64,000 nucleotides of DNA from the NCBI GenBank assembly GCA_019748295.1, contig JAIEPT010000073.1:16348-80347 (forward strand). The letters are read 5' to 3'. Source of the stretch: Gemmataceae bacterium (GTDB lineage Bacteria > Planctomycetota > Planctomycetia > Gemmatales > Gemmataceae). Below the pieces are notes generated by a model, which worked only from the letters and a program-made list of their open reading frames with translations, had not been told where the DNA came from and did no database searches. A program made the translations under genes and the position numbers. Below are positions 1 through 8,253 of this stretch, piece by piece. Every line of letters starts with the position of its first letter. Positions within the stretch are counted from its first letter, which is position 1.

Positions 1-49
1 TGAGCAGGACGGAACTGACGAGAATCGCCGCGGAAAAAAGCCACTGCAT
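1..49 (-). CDS. 5' end of a secreted or membrane protein, cut by the window edge
   Basis: An ATG on the minus strand at 49 opens a frame that stays open to the window edge and encodes MQWLFSAAILVSSVLL. This is a typical start of a signal peptide: a short N-terminus followed by a hydrophobic stretch. Only 16 residues are visible, so the function cannot be judged. It would be transcribed divergently from the DUF805 gene to its right. No strong Shine-Dalgarno sequence is visible, so the call rests on the hydrophobic N-terminus and the open frame. Confidence 0.4.
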   Translation of the reverse strand, partial: MQWLFSAAILVSSVLL

Positions 50-186
50 GAAATGCGTCTCACGTCGGAACGCGATACCGGCACGTGGTTCAGTACTACG
101 GATGCAGCCAGACGATTGACAGACGGCAACAAATCAGGAAGAATCCGGCCATCCCTGCGGCAGTCGGCGAAGCGAGGACGTTCGAA

Positions 187-741
187 ATGAAGTGGTATCT
201 TTTGATCTGGAAGCGTTATGCCGAGTTCGGCGGACGCTCGCGGCGGGCCGAGTATTGGTTCGCCTTCCTTTTCAACATGCTCTTTCAATTCCTCGTTGTC
301 GGCGTCGGCATGGTCCTCCTTCCGCCGCTGGTGGCCGGATCTTCGCGCGTAGCCGCCCTTTTCATCGGACTGGCATCGATGGCGGCATTCGGCATCTATT
401 CAATCGCAGCCTTCGTTCCATCGATTGCCGTGACGGTCCGGCGGCTTCATGACACGGGTCGAAGCGGTTGGAATCTCCTCTTCGCCCTCATCCCCATCGT
501 GGGGCCAATCCTGCTGATCGTCTGGCTGGCTCAGGAGGGCGAACCGGGAACCAACCAGTGGGGTTCCAATCCGCGAACGCGGGAGTGGGGGGAGACGGAA
601 GAGAATCCGCACGTCGATATCTACATTCAAGCCAAGCAAGCAAACGTTCGCCCCGGCGACACCTGCAACACCTGCGGCGCCCGCCTCGCGAAGAAGGAAC
701 AAGCCGTCGGCGTCTGCACGTCCTGCATGGCCCGGGCTTAG
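187..741 (+). CDS. DUF805 inner-membrane protein with C-terminal zinc ribbon
   Basis: 184 residues from the ATG at 187. An upstream in-frame start at 85 is possible, but DUF805 proteins begin with a short segment like MKWYLLIWKRYAEFGGRS, so 187 is preferred. Three to four hydrophobic segments lie at about residues 20-45, 52-75 and 98-117. The family hallmarks RRLHDTGRSGW and GTNQWG are present. After the DUF805 part, the last 25 residues contain CNTC and CTSC, a two-knuckle zinc ribbon that ordinary DUF805 proteins lack. DUF805 function is unknown. The ribbon probably faces the cytoplasm, which is inference. Confidence 0.85.
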   Translation: MKWYLLIWKRYAEFGGRSRRAEYWFAFLFNMLFQFLVVGVGMVLLPPLVAGSSRVAALFIGLASMAAFGIYSIAAFVPSIAVTVRRLHDTGRSGWNLLFALIPIVGPILLIVWLAQEGEPGTNQWGSNPRTREWGETEENPHVDIYIQAKQANVRPGDTCNTCGARLAKKEQAVGVCTSCMARA

Positions 742-803
742 AGAGCAATAATAATCGCTCTCCGCGTGAAGTCAGCGGCGATGCAAGGTCAGACCGCCGC
801 GGA

Positions 804-824
804 AACAAGCTTATATAGCTTGTT
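804..824. repeat. Palindrome aacaagct-N5-agcttgtt
   Basis: Perfect 8-bp inverted repeat with a TATAT centre, 62 bases after the DUF805 stop. It lacks a T-run, so it is not a clear terminator. It resembles the two ACAAGTT-N4-AACTTGT palindromes upstream of argG at 55028-55083 and may be the same kind of element. The rest of 742-1003 holds no gene. Confidence 0.5.
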
Positions 825-1003
825 GGAAAACTCTCCGAAATCAACTCGACAAGTCAGATCCATTTGGTCGCCAAGAAAGGCGGGCTAGGCGGCATTGGAT
901 CGAGTGCCGAAATCGCGACCGATTTGCGGTAGCCTCACCGCGTTCGGCGTGAGAAAATTCGCTGCGTGCTTATTCGGAAACTTGATTCGGCAAAGGTTCG
1001 CTC

Positions 1004-2272
1004 ATGAAGCAGTGCGTGGCACTTGTTGCTTGGGTCGTCATCGTCGGCAGCGGGTTAATCGCGGCGGAGCCAAGCGGCTCTTCGCCGTGGCCTCAATTCC
1101 GCGGGCCGACGGGCCAAGGGATTGTCGAAGGCAAGCTTCCCACGAGTTGGGGCGAAGGGAAGAATATCGCCTGGAAGACGCCGATTCCGGGCAAGGGTTG
1201 GTCGTCCCCGGTCATCGCGGCAGGCAAAGCCTGGGTCACGACGGCCGTATCCGACAAGGGCGGATCGGTGAGTTTTCGCGTGCTCGGCATCGACCTGCAA
1301 TCGGGCGAAGTGAAGCACAACGTCGAGTTGTTCGCCACGCCGAAAGGCCCGTCGCTGCATGCCCGCAACACGGCCGCATCGCCTACGCCAGTCGTTATCG
1401 GCAATCGCGTCATTGCTTCGTTCGGCGGCGATGGCGTCGGCTGCATTGATGCGAAGACGGGCGAGGTGCTTTGGAAGAACGACGACCTCCGCGTGAACTA
1501 CATGACCGGCCCAGCAAGTTCGCCCGCCCCCTACAAGGATATGGTCATTATTCCCTGCGACGGCGCCGACGTTCAGTTCGCTATCGCCCTCGATGCCGCG
1601 ACCGGCAAGCAACGCTGGAAGAAGGAACGGCCGATCGCGGCGACGCGCAAATCGCTCGACGAACGCCGAGCGTTTTCGTCGCCGCTTGTCATTACGGTGG
1701 GGAAGCAGGACCAGGTGGTCATGCCGGGTTCGCATTGCGTCTACAGCTATGACCCGAATACGGGCGACGAACGATGGCGCGTCCGCTATACGGGTTTTTC
1801 CAACGTGCCTCGTCCGGTCTTCGCTCATGATCTCGTGTACCTCACGAGCGGGTTCGGCAATCACGAAATGATGGCGATTCGTCCCGACGGCAAAGGCGAC
1901 GTCACCGACACCCACGTCGCCTGGAAGCAGAAAAAGGCGATCCCGAACATCCCCTCCCCTGCCATCGTCGGCGACCGCATGTACCTGATCGGCGACAAGG
2001 GCGTGCTCAGTTGCCTCGACGTCAAGACCGGCGCGCAGAAATGGACCGAACGCATCTCCGGCTCTTTTTCCGCCTCGCCGATGGTGGCCGGCAATACCAT
2101 CTATATCTTTAGCGACGAGGGCTTCACGATCTTGTTCGAAGCCGGCGACGAGTTCAAGCAGTTCGCCCGCAACGAACTGACGGGCCGCATCCAGGCGAGC
2201 CCTGCAGTCGTCGATGGAAGCCTTATCCTTCGCACTGATGCCAATCTGTATCGCATCCGCGAAACGAAGTGA
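1004..2272 (+). CDS. Secreted PQQ-like beta-propeller repeat protein
   Basis: 422 residues starting with a signal peptide (MKQCVALVAWVVIVGSGLIA, cleavage near AA-EP). The mature start WPQFRGPTGQGI is the usual opening of planctomycete secreted PQQ-binding-like propellers. Blades recur through the protein as short repeats such as DAKTGEVLWKND, DAATGKQRWKKE, DPNTGDERWRVR and DVKTGAQKWTER, each ending a blade with the W motif. No catalytic residues of a quinoprotein dehydrogenase are evident, so it is more likely a periplasmic or surface scaffold or binding protein than an enzyme. It stands alone between the DUF805 gene and the convergent yceH gene. Confidence 0.88.
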   Translation: MKQCVALVAWVVIVGSGLIAAEPSGSSPWPQFRGPTGQGIVEGKLPTSWGEGKNIAWKTPIPGKGWSSPVIAAGKAWVTTAVSDKGGSVSFRVLGIDLQSGEVKHNVELFATPKGPSLHARNTAASPTPVVIGNRVIASFGGDGVGCIDAKTGEVLWKNDDLRVNYMTGPASSPAPYKDMVIIPCDGADVQFAIALDAATGKQRWKKERPIAATRKSLDERRAFSSPLVITVGKQDQVVMPGSHCVYSYDPNTGDERWRVRYTGFSNVPRPVFAHDLVYLTSGFGNHEMMAIRPDGKGDVTDTHVAWKQKKAIPNIPSPAIVGDRMYLIGDKGVLSCLDVKTGAQKWTERISGSFSASPMVAGNTIYIFSDEGFTILFEAGDEFKQFARNELTGRIQASPAVVDGSLILRTDANLYRIRETK

Positions 2273-2286
2273 TCACGGTGTTCGCC

Positions 2287-2388
2287 AAGCCCAGGGGCGA
2301 CCGTAGGGAACTCCTGGGATCGGAGTGTCGAAGCGAGACGTCATTTCGGCCTGGAACCCAGGAGCTCGCTGCGCTCGCCCCTGGGCTT
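2287..2388. repeat. Dispersed palindrome family A, copy 1 (102 bp)
   Basis: An inverted repeat fills the gap between the convergent PQQ-like and yceH genes. Its outer arms are aagcccaggggcga and its complement, and its inner arms carry ctcctggg/cccaggag. A second copy with the same arms and a different centre lies at 48793-48896. Here the left arm has decayed around 2301-2310, while the right arm keeps ggagctcgctgcgctcgccc. It may act as a bidirectional transcription stop or be a REP-like mobile element. Confidence 0.75.
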
Positions 2389-2401
2389 GGAACATGCGTC
2401 T

Positions 2402-3100
2402 TCAAATACCTCCCAGCTTCGCTTGCAAGTCGCTCAGATTGGCTTCCAATCGGCGGACGGTTTCCTTCAGCTCATCCAGTTCCCGCCGAAGTTCGGCCAA
2501 CTCGCTGCGAGATTCCACGGCGCCTGCTGACGGTGCAGCCGTTCGCGGGGCTGCGTCCTCGGTCGGCGCGGCGGCGTGGAGGCGGGCGAGTTCGGCGGGG
2601 GCGTGAAAGCCGTGGGTAATCAGCGTGCCGCGACGGCCTTCGGGCCCGAGCAAGACGACGAGTTTCCGCTGCACGAGCGGCGTCAAATGCGTGCGGAGAG
2701 CGGCCACGTCCTCAATCGGTTCCATACGTGCCGCCCTGCCCCGCAACTCGCCTTCCGTTTGCGGCCCGCGCAGCAAGAGTTCCGCAAGGATCGCGAGTTC
2801 GACCTTCTCGACCTCCCACACCGCATACATCTGGTGCTTGAACCGGTCCACCCGACCCCCGGTGATGCGGATGATCAGTCCCTTTTTCTGCAAGCCGGCA
2901 AGCGTCTGCTCCACGGCGTCATCCGTCAAATTCATGACCGGATCACGGTTGCTCTTCTGATTGCTGCCGGTGGTGAGTCCATTGAGCGACATGGGGTAGG
3001 CTTCGGGCGTCGTCTTCGCCTTTTCGACAAGCACGCCAAGCACACGGCGCTCGAGGAGGCCGAGCGGTTCCCAGGTTTTGGTTTCGGCGGATTCGGACAT
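2402..3100 (-). CDS. YceH family protein (DUF480)
   Basis: 232 residues from the ATG at 3100; the frame extends further upstream to 3226, but the conserved DUF480 start (WEPLGLLERRVLGVLVEKAK) follows directly after this ATG. The body is two winged-helix domains, recognisable from TTPEAYPMSLNGL, TGSNQKSNRDPVM and LLRGPQTEGELRGRA. The C-terminus ends in a predicted coiled coil (RRELDELKETVRRLEANL). The cellular role of YceH is unclear. It is transcribed toward the PQQ-like gene, and palindrome A lies between the two stops. Confidence 0.9.
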   Translation of the reverse strand: MSESAETKTWEPLGLLERRVLGVLVEKAKTTPEAYPMSLNGLTTGSNQKSNRDPVMNLTDDAVEQTLAGLQKKGLIIRITGGRVDRFKHQMYAVWEVEKVELAILAELLLRGPQTEGELRGRAARMEPIEDVAALRTHLTPLVQRKLVVLLGPEGRRGTLITHGFHAPAELARLHAAAPTEDAAPRTAAPSAGAVESRSELAELRRELDELKETVRRLEANLSDLQAKLGGI

Positions 3101-3325
3101 CGCGGCGCTCCGTGAGAGATGCTGACGATGGTACGCGCGGGGGCACTCGACCGCAACCAGGTGCTCGGCGAGAGGGCAGCTGCGCGGCGAAAATTCTTTC
3201 GGCATTTTGTCTTGCGGCGAGCGCACGCAGGGCTTACGATGACCTTCGGATGGCGCCGCATCGCGCGGGCCGTCTCCTGCCTACACTCCTGCCTTCTGCC
3301 TGCCAAAACTTAGGGGGGTTCTTCC

Positions 3326-4618
3326 ATGCTCAACTTATGGGGCGCTTCGCAACGCTTCTGCGACAACCTGTCGCGGCGTAATGTCCTCAAGATCGGCGCG
3401 TTTGGTGCGGGGCTTTCCCTCGCCGACATGCTGCGAGCGAAAGCGAACGCCAATCCCGGCCAGCCCGCGGGACAGCCGACGTCTCCCAAAGCCGCCATCA
3501 TGATCTACCTGCCTGGCGGCCCGTCCCACATGGACATGTACGACCTCAAGCCCGAAGCTCCCATGGAGTATCGCGGCGAATTCAAGCCGACCAGCACCAA
3601 TGTCCCCGGCATCCAGATCTGCGAACTGATGCCGCGCCAGGCCCGCATGATGGACAAGCTCGCCATCATCCGCTCGGTGGTGTCCGTCGATGAACACTCC
3701 GATTCGCTGGTGATGTCCGGCTACAGCGAAAACACCAATCGCATCCAGCACCATCCTTCGTTCGGCTCAGTCGTTTCTCGCCTCCGCGGCAATGCGGGGG
3801 GCGATATTCCCCCCTTCGTCAGCCTTCGCGGCCAATCGATCGGCAGCGAGCCGGGCTACCTCGGCATCTCCCATCGCGCGTTCACGCCCGATGGTCCTGG
3901 CCTGAGCAATCTCGCGATGGCGAACGGCGTCAACCAGGATCGCACCGACGATCGCCGCAGCCTGCTCCACTCATTCGACGCGGTTCGCCGCGACATCGAC
4001 TCGACGGGAACCATGCGGGGCATGGATACCTTCTCCCAGCGCGCGTTCGAGATGGTCGCCTCGGGCTCCACTCGCCGGGCGCTCGATCTCAACCGCGAAG
4101 ATCCGCGCTCGCGCGATCGCTATAAGGGGATCGAAGGCTTCCTCACGGCTCGCCGACTCGTCGAATCCGGCGTCGGCTGCGTCACGCTGTCGTACGGCGG
4201 ATGGGATACCCACTCGGACAACTTCCCGACGCTGCGCCGCCAGCTGCCGGAACTCGATCGCGGCATCAGCAACCTCGTCCAGGATTTGCACGACCGAGGC
4301 TTGGAGCAGGATGTGCTCGTCGTCGTCTGGGGCGAGTTCGGTCGTACGCCTCGCGTCAACAACACGAACGCGGGTCGCGATCACTGGTCGCCGGTCATGT
4401 CCGCGCTGGTTGCCGGCGGCGGCATGAAGATGGGCCAGGTCATCGGCTCCTCGAACGCTCGCGGCGAAGTGCCACGCGACCGCCGCGTCACGGTGCCGCA
4501 AGTGCTCTCGACGTTCTACCAGGCGATGGGCATCGATCCGGCCATGACGTTCCCGAACCAAACGGGCCGCCCAATGTATATCCTCGACGACCGCGAACCG
4601 ATCCGCGAACTGCTGTAA
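3326..4618 (+). CDS. DUF1501 domain protein (sulfatase-like fold), Tat-type leader
   Basis: 430 residues. The N-terminus carries SRRNVLKIGAFGAGLSLADM, a twin-arginine type leader. The DUF1501 core is clear: GGPSHMDMYDLKP near residue 67, VSVDEHSDS, SYGGWDTH, and WGEFGRTP followed by GRDHW. These are the metal- and substrate-site signatures of this alkaline-phosphatase-like family, which is very abundant in Planctomycetota. In this phylum the gene is usually paired with a DUF1549/DUF1553 cytochrome-type protein; no such partner is next to it here. A Shine-Dalgarno-like GGGGGG precedes the ATG. A good terminator follows. Confidence 0.93.
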   Translation: MLNLWGASQRFCDNLSRRNVLKIGAFGAGLSLADMLRAKANANPGQPAGQPTSPKAAIMIYLPGGPSHMDMYDLKPEAPMEYRGEFKPTSTNVPGIQICELMPRQARMMDKLAIIRSVVSVDEHSDSLVMSGYSENTNRIQHHPSFGSVVSRLRGNAGGDIPPFVSLRGQSIGSEPGYLGISHRAFTPDGPGLSNLAMANGVNQDRTDDRRSLLHSFDAVRRDIDSTGTMRGMDTFSQRAFEMVASGSTRRALDLNREDPRSRDRYKGIEGFLTARRLVESGVGCVTLSYGGWDTHSDNFPTLRRQLPELDRGISNLVQDLHDRGLEQDVLVVVWGEFGRTPRVNNTNAGRDHWSPVMSALVAGGGMKMGQVIGSSNARGEVPRDRRVTVPQVLSTFYQAMGIDPAMTFPNQTGRPMYILDDREPIRELL

Positions 4619-4644
4619 CCAGGCAGATGAATTCGAATTCGGAT

Positions 4645-4673
4645 AGCCCAGGATGAAGTCCTGGGCTTTCTCT
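4645..4673 (+). terminator. Rho-independent terminator of the DUF1501 gene
   Basis: Stem agcccagga / tcctgggct (9 bp, perfect) with loop TGAAG, followed by the T-rich ttctcttt. It lies 26 bases after the DUF1501 stop on the same strand. Confidence 0.85.
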
Positions 4674-4688
4674 TTAGCCTTAACCAAG

Positions 4689-4909
4689 ATGAACGACCAT
4701 CCGAACAAGCACATTCGAGAAGCCATCGATTTTGCGGTCTCGATCGGCTGGAGGCTGGTAAATCAAACGCACGCGCCCATGCGTGGGGCTGGCTTTATTG
4801 CCCAGCCGATACCCGTGGCGGCTGCATTGCGTCGGTTTACGGGACGCCTCGCGTGCCCGAACACCACGCTCGCTACATTCGTCGAATGGTGGATGCGTGT
4901 CCGCACTGA
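4689..4909 (+). pseudogene. Small toxin-antitoxin-like protein, frameshifted
   Basis: The ATG at 4689 starts MNDHPNKHIREAIDFAVSIG. Reading then breaks at the AAA run at 4760-4762. If one A is added there, the frame continues as RLVKSNARAHAWGWLYCP and ends with RYIRRMVDACPH at the stop 4907-4909, giving a complete 73-residue protein. From memory, this is a small family that starts NKHIREA and ends in a DxCPH-like tail, often next to a gene like the one at 4918. The length of 221 nt (3n+2) fits a single deleted base. It may be a real inactivation or an assembly error in a homopolymer. The partner starts 8 bases later. Confidence 0.75.
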
Positions 4910-4917
4910 GCCAAATC

Positions 4918-5175
4918 ATGAAGTGCTACCAGTTCGACCTGATCTTGAAAGACGTCTCCGACATCTCGGACGAGATGGCGGATCGGCTATTCGCATGCGG
5001 ATGCGACGATGCGACACCGATGTCCCGCAATGGAGTCGCATGGCTTCACTTCGACCGGGAAGAGGCATCCCTTGAAGCGGCGATCCGATCCGCGGTGATG
5101 AATGTTCGAGCGAGCGGATTGGACGTGCTGAAAGTCGAGATCGAAGCTGAAGCCGATTGCCTCACCACACGTTGA
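4918..5175 (+). CDS. Small partner protein of the frameshifted gene (toxin-antitoxin-like pair)
   Basis: 85 residues from the ATG at 4918 (MKCYQFDLILKDVSDISDEM). Notable segments are LFACGCDDATPMSRNGVAWLHFDRE and AIRSAVMNVRASGLDVLKVE. The ACGCDDAT / LxFDRE pattern matches a family of about 85-residue proteins encoded directly behind an NKHIREA-type gene in diverse bacteria, as I remember it. No enzymatic motif is visible. The two-gene arrangement and sizes suggest an antidote or regulator partner. If the upstream gene is truly broken, this gene would be an orphan. Confidence 0.8.
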   Translation: MKCYQFDLILKDVSDISDEMADRLFACGCDDATPMSRNGVAWLHFDREEASLEAAIRSAVMNVRASGLDVLKVEIEAEADCLTTR

Positions 5176-5204
5176 GCAACACGCATCGACAGCAGGCAGC
5201 TGCT

Positions 5205-5933
5205 TTAGAGCGGCTTGCGGCCGGCGAACACGTAGTAGGGCGCGGTCACGAAGGGCAGCCACGGCACTCGGCCGCGGTGTTCGGCGAAGTAGACCGGTTC
5301 GAAGTGGCGATGCAGATAGGGAATGTGGTCGGGATTGGGATGCACGTTGTCGTTGCCGAACCAAATGGGCCAAAAGCTGCGGGTGCACCAGCCGTGTTTC
5401 GCGAACCCCGCCGCGGGATGCTTGCGTGCGACGTAGAAGTCGACCACGCCGAGGATGCCGCCTGGCTTCAGAACCCGCATCGCGTTTTCCAGCGCGGCGA
5501 ACCAGTCGGGGATCATCGTCAGCGAATAGGAAAAAGTGACGACGTCCGCCGATTCCGGCAAGGCGAACGTCGTGACGTCTTCCACGTGCGTTTTGGCGTT
5601 CGTCCAGCCGTGCTTCTTGATGCGTTCGTCGGCCACTCGAAGAAGCGAGGGGGAAAGATCGACGAGGTGCATCTGCTTCAGCATGCGGACGCGCTCGCCG
5701 AGGTATTCGAGATTCGACCCGGTCCCCGCCCCCATTTCGACCCACACGCCGTCGGCTGGCGTTTGCAGGGCCTGGTAAAGTTCCTCACGGCCGTGGAGCA
5801 GCTTCTTGCGGAAGGCGTCGTAGGCGTCGGCCTGGCCGGAGTAGAACGATTCAAGCCGTTCCTGGTGCGTATTGCCGCGGATCGGGGCAAACGCGAGGCG
5901 ATAGAGCACTTTCAAATCCGCGACGATCGACAT
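5205..5933 (-). CDS. btaB: BtaB-like SAM-dependent N-methyltransferase (betaine lipid synthesis)
   Basis: 242 residues from the ATG at 5933; in-frame starts at 5966 and 6014 would only add a non-conserved leader. A class I methyltransferase: motif I is WVEMGAGTGSNLEYLG, the acidic loop is LVDLSPSLLRVAD, and DVVTFSYSLTMIPDW is motif II. The segment after LKPGGILGVVDFYV is typical of BtaB, which trimethylates the homoserine head group to give diacylglyceryl-N,N,N-trimethylhomoserine. The assignment is strengthened by BtaA encoded upstream on the same strand with a 263-nt gap. A different small-molecule methyltransferase cannot be excluded from the motifs alone. Confidence 0.82.
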   Translation of the reverse strand: MSIVADLKVLYRLAFAPIRGNTHQERLESFYSGQADAYDAFRKKLLHGREELYQALQTPADGVWVEMGAGTGSNLEYLGERVRMLKQMHLVDLSPSLLRVADERIKKHGWTNAKTHVEDVTTFALPESADVVTFSYSLTMIPDWFAALENAMRVLKPGGILGVVDFYVARKHPAAGFAKHGWCTRSFWPIWFGNDNVHPNPDHIPYLHRHFEPVYFAEHRGRVPWLPFVTAPYYVFAGRKPL

Positions 5934-6036
5934 GGCATCTTTCGTTAAGGCGAGCGGCGATTGCATTTTCTCCCTCTCCCGAAGGGAAGATCTTGCATCT
6001 TCGAATAACGCCAACTCGAAAATCGGCGTCTCACAC

Positions 6037-6094
6037 TAACCCCAAGCGTCATGTCAGCGAGGGATGACGTTGGCCTCGCTGACGCTTCGGGTTA
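6037..6094. repeat. Imperfect palindrome (aacccgaagcgtcagcgagg type)
   Basis: The left arm at 6037-6063 (taaccccaagcgtcatgtcagcgaggg, with a small insertion) mirrors the right arm at 6074-6094 (cctcgctgacgcttcgggtta). It lies in the 263-nt gap between btaA and btaB. The same word is familiar from planctomycete intergenic regions, from memory. It could form a hairpin in a btaA-btaB transcript. Confidence 0.65.
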
Positions 6095-6196
6095 ATGCAG
6101 AAACTCCCTCGCCTCATTGCTCCGAAACCACCTGCGTCGAAGCTGCAAGATCCTGGAGAGTGGGGAGGAAGACAGCTGCTCGCTTGTACCTTCAGC

Positions 6197-7396
6197 TTAT
6201 GCCGCGTTCAAATCGGCGATGTAGAAGCTGCCGTAGGTATGCACGCGGTCTTGCTCGTGCAGCTGGCTGGCGAGGGTCCGGTCGTACTTCAACCACTCGC
6301 CCAGCGGCCTCGTGACTCCTTCACGCCGCACCGGGATCGGATCGACGTAGTCCACCGTGAGCCCGCCGGAACGGAACAAGATCCGGGTATGTTCGTCGGC
6401 CCGGTCGGAAAGGGCCTGCCATTGGTGACGAAGGATCGGTTGCCGATGCGTGCTGAGCCAGTCCATATGATCGAGCAGCACGAAGCGCGAGATCTTTTCG
6501 TCGCCGCTGTTCAAGAAGCGGAGCACCGACCCAGTATATGTCTCGACGCGATCGACGAGCCCGCCTTTGAGTTTGGCGAAGTTCTCTTCCTTGAGATACT
6601 CGGGGCAACATTCGCGCGAATAGCTGCCGGTGAGATAGACGCGCCAGAAATAGTTGTCCTGGAACGGCAGCTTCGTGAACACCGCCTGAATGCTGTCCTC
6701 GATGAACTTCGCGATCCCTCCGGGATACGTCTTATCCACCTGCTGACGCTGCGCCCGCGGCACGCCCATCAGCGAAAGCGTCAGATCGCGGCCCGCGACC
6801 CATTTCATGAATTCGGTCCAGAAGACTTCGTGCAGCTGATTTGAGTAAATCTTCTGCTGATCCGCGAGCGACTTCGCATTCAAGAAATCTTCCATCGCCG
6901 AACGCACTTTGGCGATCCGATTGATGTAGACGTTGATCCCGTAGGCCAAGACGCCCGAGGCGCCGAAGAAGTAGAACGAAGGCCGAGGCCCCCTCCCCGC
7001 GAAGACGCCGATGTGGCGGTCCCAGTAACGCCGGCTCCGCGGGCCAAGTTCCGGCCGAAGGGCGGTGCGGTAGAGTTCATCCGCGTTCTTGGCGGCCCCG
7101 TCGCCGAACATCGCGAAGAAGTCGTCGAACTCGAGCGTGCGGATTCCCGCGATCTTGAGTTCGAGAAGCGCGTTTTGTCGGTGGTTCATGTCGATCGCGT
7201 AGATCTTCTTCGGCCCCAGGCATGCGTAATCGAGCGCGTTGCAACCGGCAGAGGTGATCATGGCGAGCGTGTCGTTCGGCCCTAGATTCAGGGCCTGCCG
7301 ATCGAGCCGGGGATCTTCCCAGCAAGTGTTGTAGACGAGGTTGTGCCCATGCACCCATTGGAAGCAGAAGTTGGAGATCCAATCGCCGAGCTTCAT
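6197..7396 (-). CDS. btaA: BtaA: SAM:diacylglycerol 3-amino-3-carboxypropyltransferase (DUF3419)
   Basis: 399 residues. BtaA transfers the 3-amino-3-carboxypropyl group of S-adenosylmethionine to diacylglycerol, the first step in the synthesis of the phosphorus-free betaine lipid DGTS. The family signature NTCWEDPRLDRQAL is present near residue 23, followed by the nucleotide-binding segment MITSAGCNALDYACLGPKKI and AIDMNHRQNALLELK. Further conserved parts are VYLTGSY...CCPEYL and FVLLDHMDWL. Length matches the bacterial family. The start ATG at 7396 directly precedes MKLGDWISNFCFQWVHG, as in homologues. It lies between the metallophosphoesterase (57-nt gap) and btaB. Confidence 0.92.
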   Translation of the reverse strand: MKLGDWISNFCFQWVHGHNLVYNTCWEDPRLDRQALNLGPNDTLAMITSAGCNALDYACLGPKKIYAIDMNHRQNALLELKIAGIRTLEFDDFFAMFGDGAAKNADELYRTALRPELGPRSRRYWDRHIGVFAGRGPRPSFYFFGASGVLAYGINVYINRIAKVRSAMEDFLNAKSLADQQKIYSNQLHEVFWTEFMKWVAGRDLTLSLMGVPRAQRQQVDKTYPGGIAKFIEDSIQAVFTKLPFQDNYFWRVYLTGSYSRECCPEYLKEENFAKLKGGLVDRVETYTGSVLRFLNSGDEKISRFVLLDHMDWLSTHRQPILRHQWQALSDRADEHTRILFRSGGLTVDYVDPIPVRREGVTRPLGEWLKYDRTLASQLHEQDRVHTYGSFYIADLNAA

Positions 7397-7453
7397 GGTT
7401 TGGTTCCTTCGGAGAGCCTGAGAGAAAGGCTCCGGCCGCCTGGAGATATCACG

Positions 7454-8155
7454 TCAATCCGTCACATGGTGGAGCTGCACGCCGCGTTCGTCGTCGGCGG
7501 TCACATAGGCGCACGGCGATTCGGTCCACGAACCGGTGTTGAGGTAATGAATCTCTTCCACCTTCGTGTCTTCGGCAAAATGGGTGTGTCCGGTGATCAC
7601 GCCCGGATAGCCGTGATGGCGGGCAAACGCCACCGACTGATCGCGGACGTAGGCGAGAATCCCGCCCCACCGCTTGGACTTTCTCTTGAGCCACTTGGCG
7701 AGCTTTTTGTTGATCTTGGTCGTGAATTGGTACGCGATGAACGCGACTTCCGTGACGAGCGGATAGCGCATGGTCGGGTCGAACCGGTCCCCGTGGAGCA
7801 CGAGATAGCTCTGATCCCGAACCGAGAGCAAATACTCTTCCAGCATCGGCACGCCGAGGAGAGCCGGGAGCACGTTGCCGGTGGTGAGATGCCCGTTGGC
7901 CTCGGCGGGGACGAAGTCGATCTCGTGATCGTGGTTGCCGCGAATAAGCACCAGCTCGACCGACCTGGCGAGGTCGCGGAAGCGATTCAGCACCGACCAA
8001 TGGTGCTTGTCGAGCTTCCGCAGATTGACGTTGTGGATGGTGTCGCCGTTCAAGATCAAACGTCCGAACTTTTCCTTATCCAGCACATCATGAACGGCGG
8101 AGCAGCAACTATGTTTGCTGCCGAGATGAATGTCGGAAAGAATAAGAGTCCTCAT
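7454..8155 (-). CDS. Calcineurin-like metallophosphoesterase, PlcP/LpxH-like
   Basis: 233 residues with the full metal-binding set of the calcineurin-like superfamily: SDIHLGS near the start, LNGDTIH, IRGNHDHE, HGDRFDP and GHTHFAE followed by NTGSW. This architecture is shared by UDP-2,3-diacylglucosamine hydrolases (LpxH/LpxI-like) and by PlcP, the phospholipase C that releases diacylglycerol from phospholipids during phosphate starvation. Because BtaA needs diacylglycerol and is encoded 57 bases downstream on the same strand, PlcP is the attractive reading; that is inference from context. A generic lipid-A-type diphosphatase is the alternative. Confidence 0.85.
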   Translation of the reverse strand: MRTLILSDIHLGSKHSCCSAVHDVLDKEKFGRLILNGDTIHNVNLRKLDKHHWSVLNRFRDLARSVELVLIRGNHDHEIDFVPAEANGHLTTGNVLPALLGVPMLEEYLLSVRDQSYLVLHGDRFDPTMRYPLVTEVAFIAYQFTTKINKKLAKWLKRKSKRWGGILAYVRDQSVAFARHHGYPGVITGHTHFAEDTKVEEIHYLNTGSWTESPCAYVTADDERGVQLHHVTD

Positions 8156-8253
8156 GCCCCCCTGTTATCGCGGCGTTATGAGAAAACGGAATGAAGGGCA
8201 TGTGTGTTCCAAACGGAAGTTCGGGACTTGGACGTCGCACGGAGAGCAGCGGA

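Noticed and set aside
1014..1030. TGGCAC followed by TTGCT, resembling a sigma-54 site
   Set aside because: Only three bases separate the two halves instead of five, and it lies inside the signal peptide codons of the PQQ-like gene.
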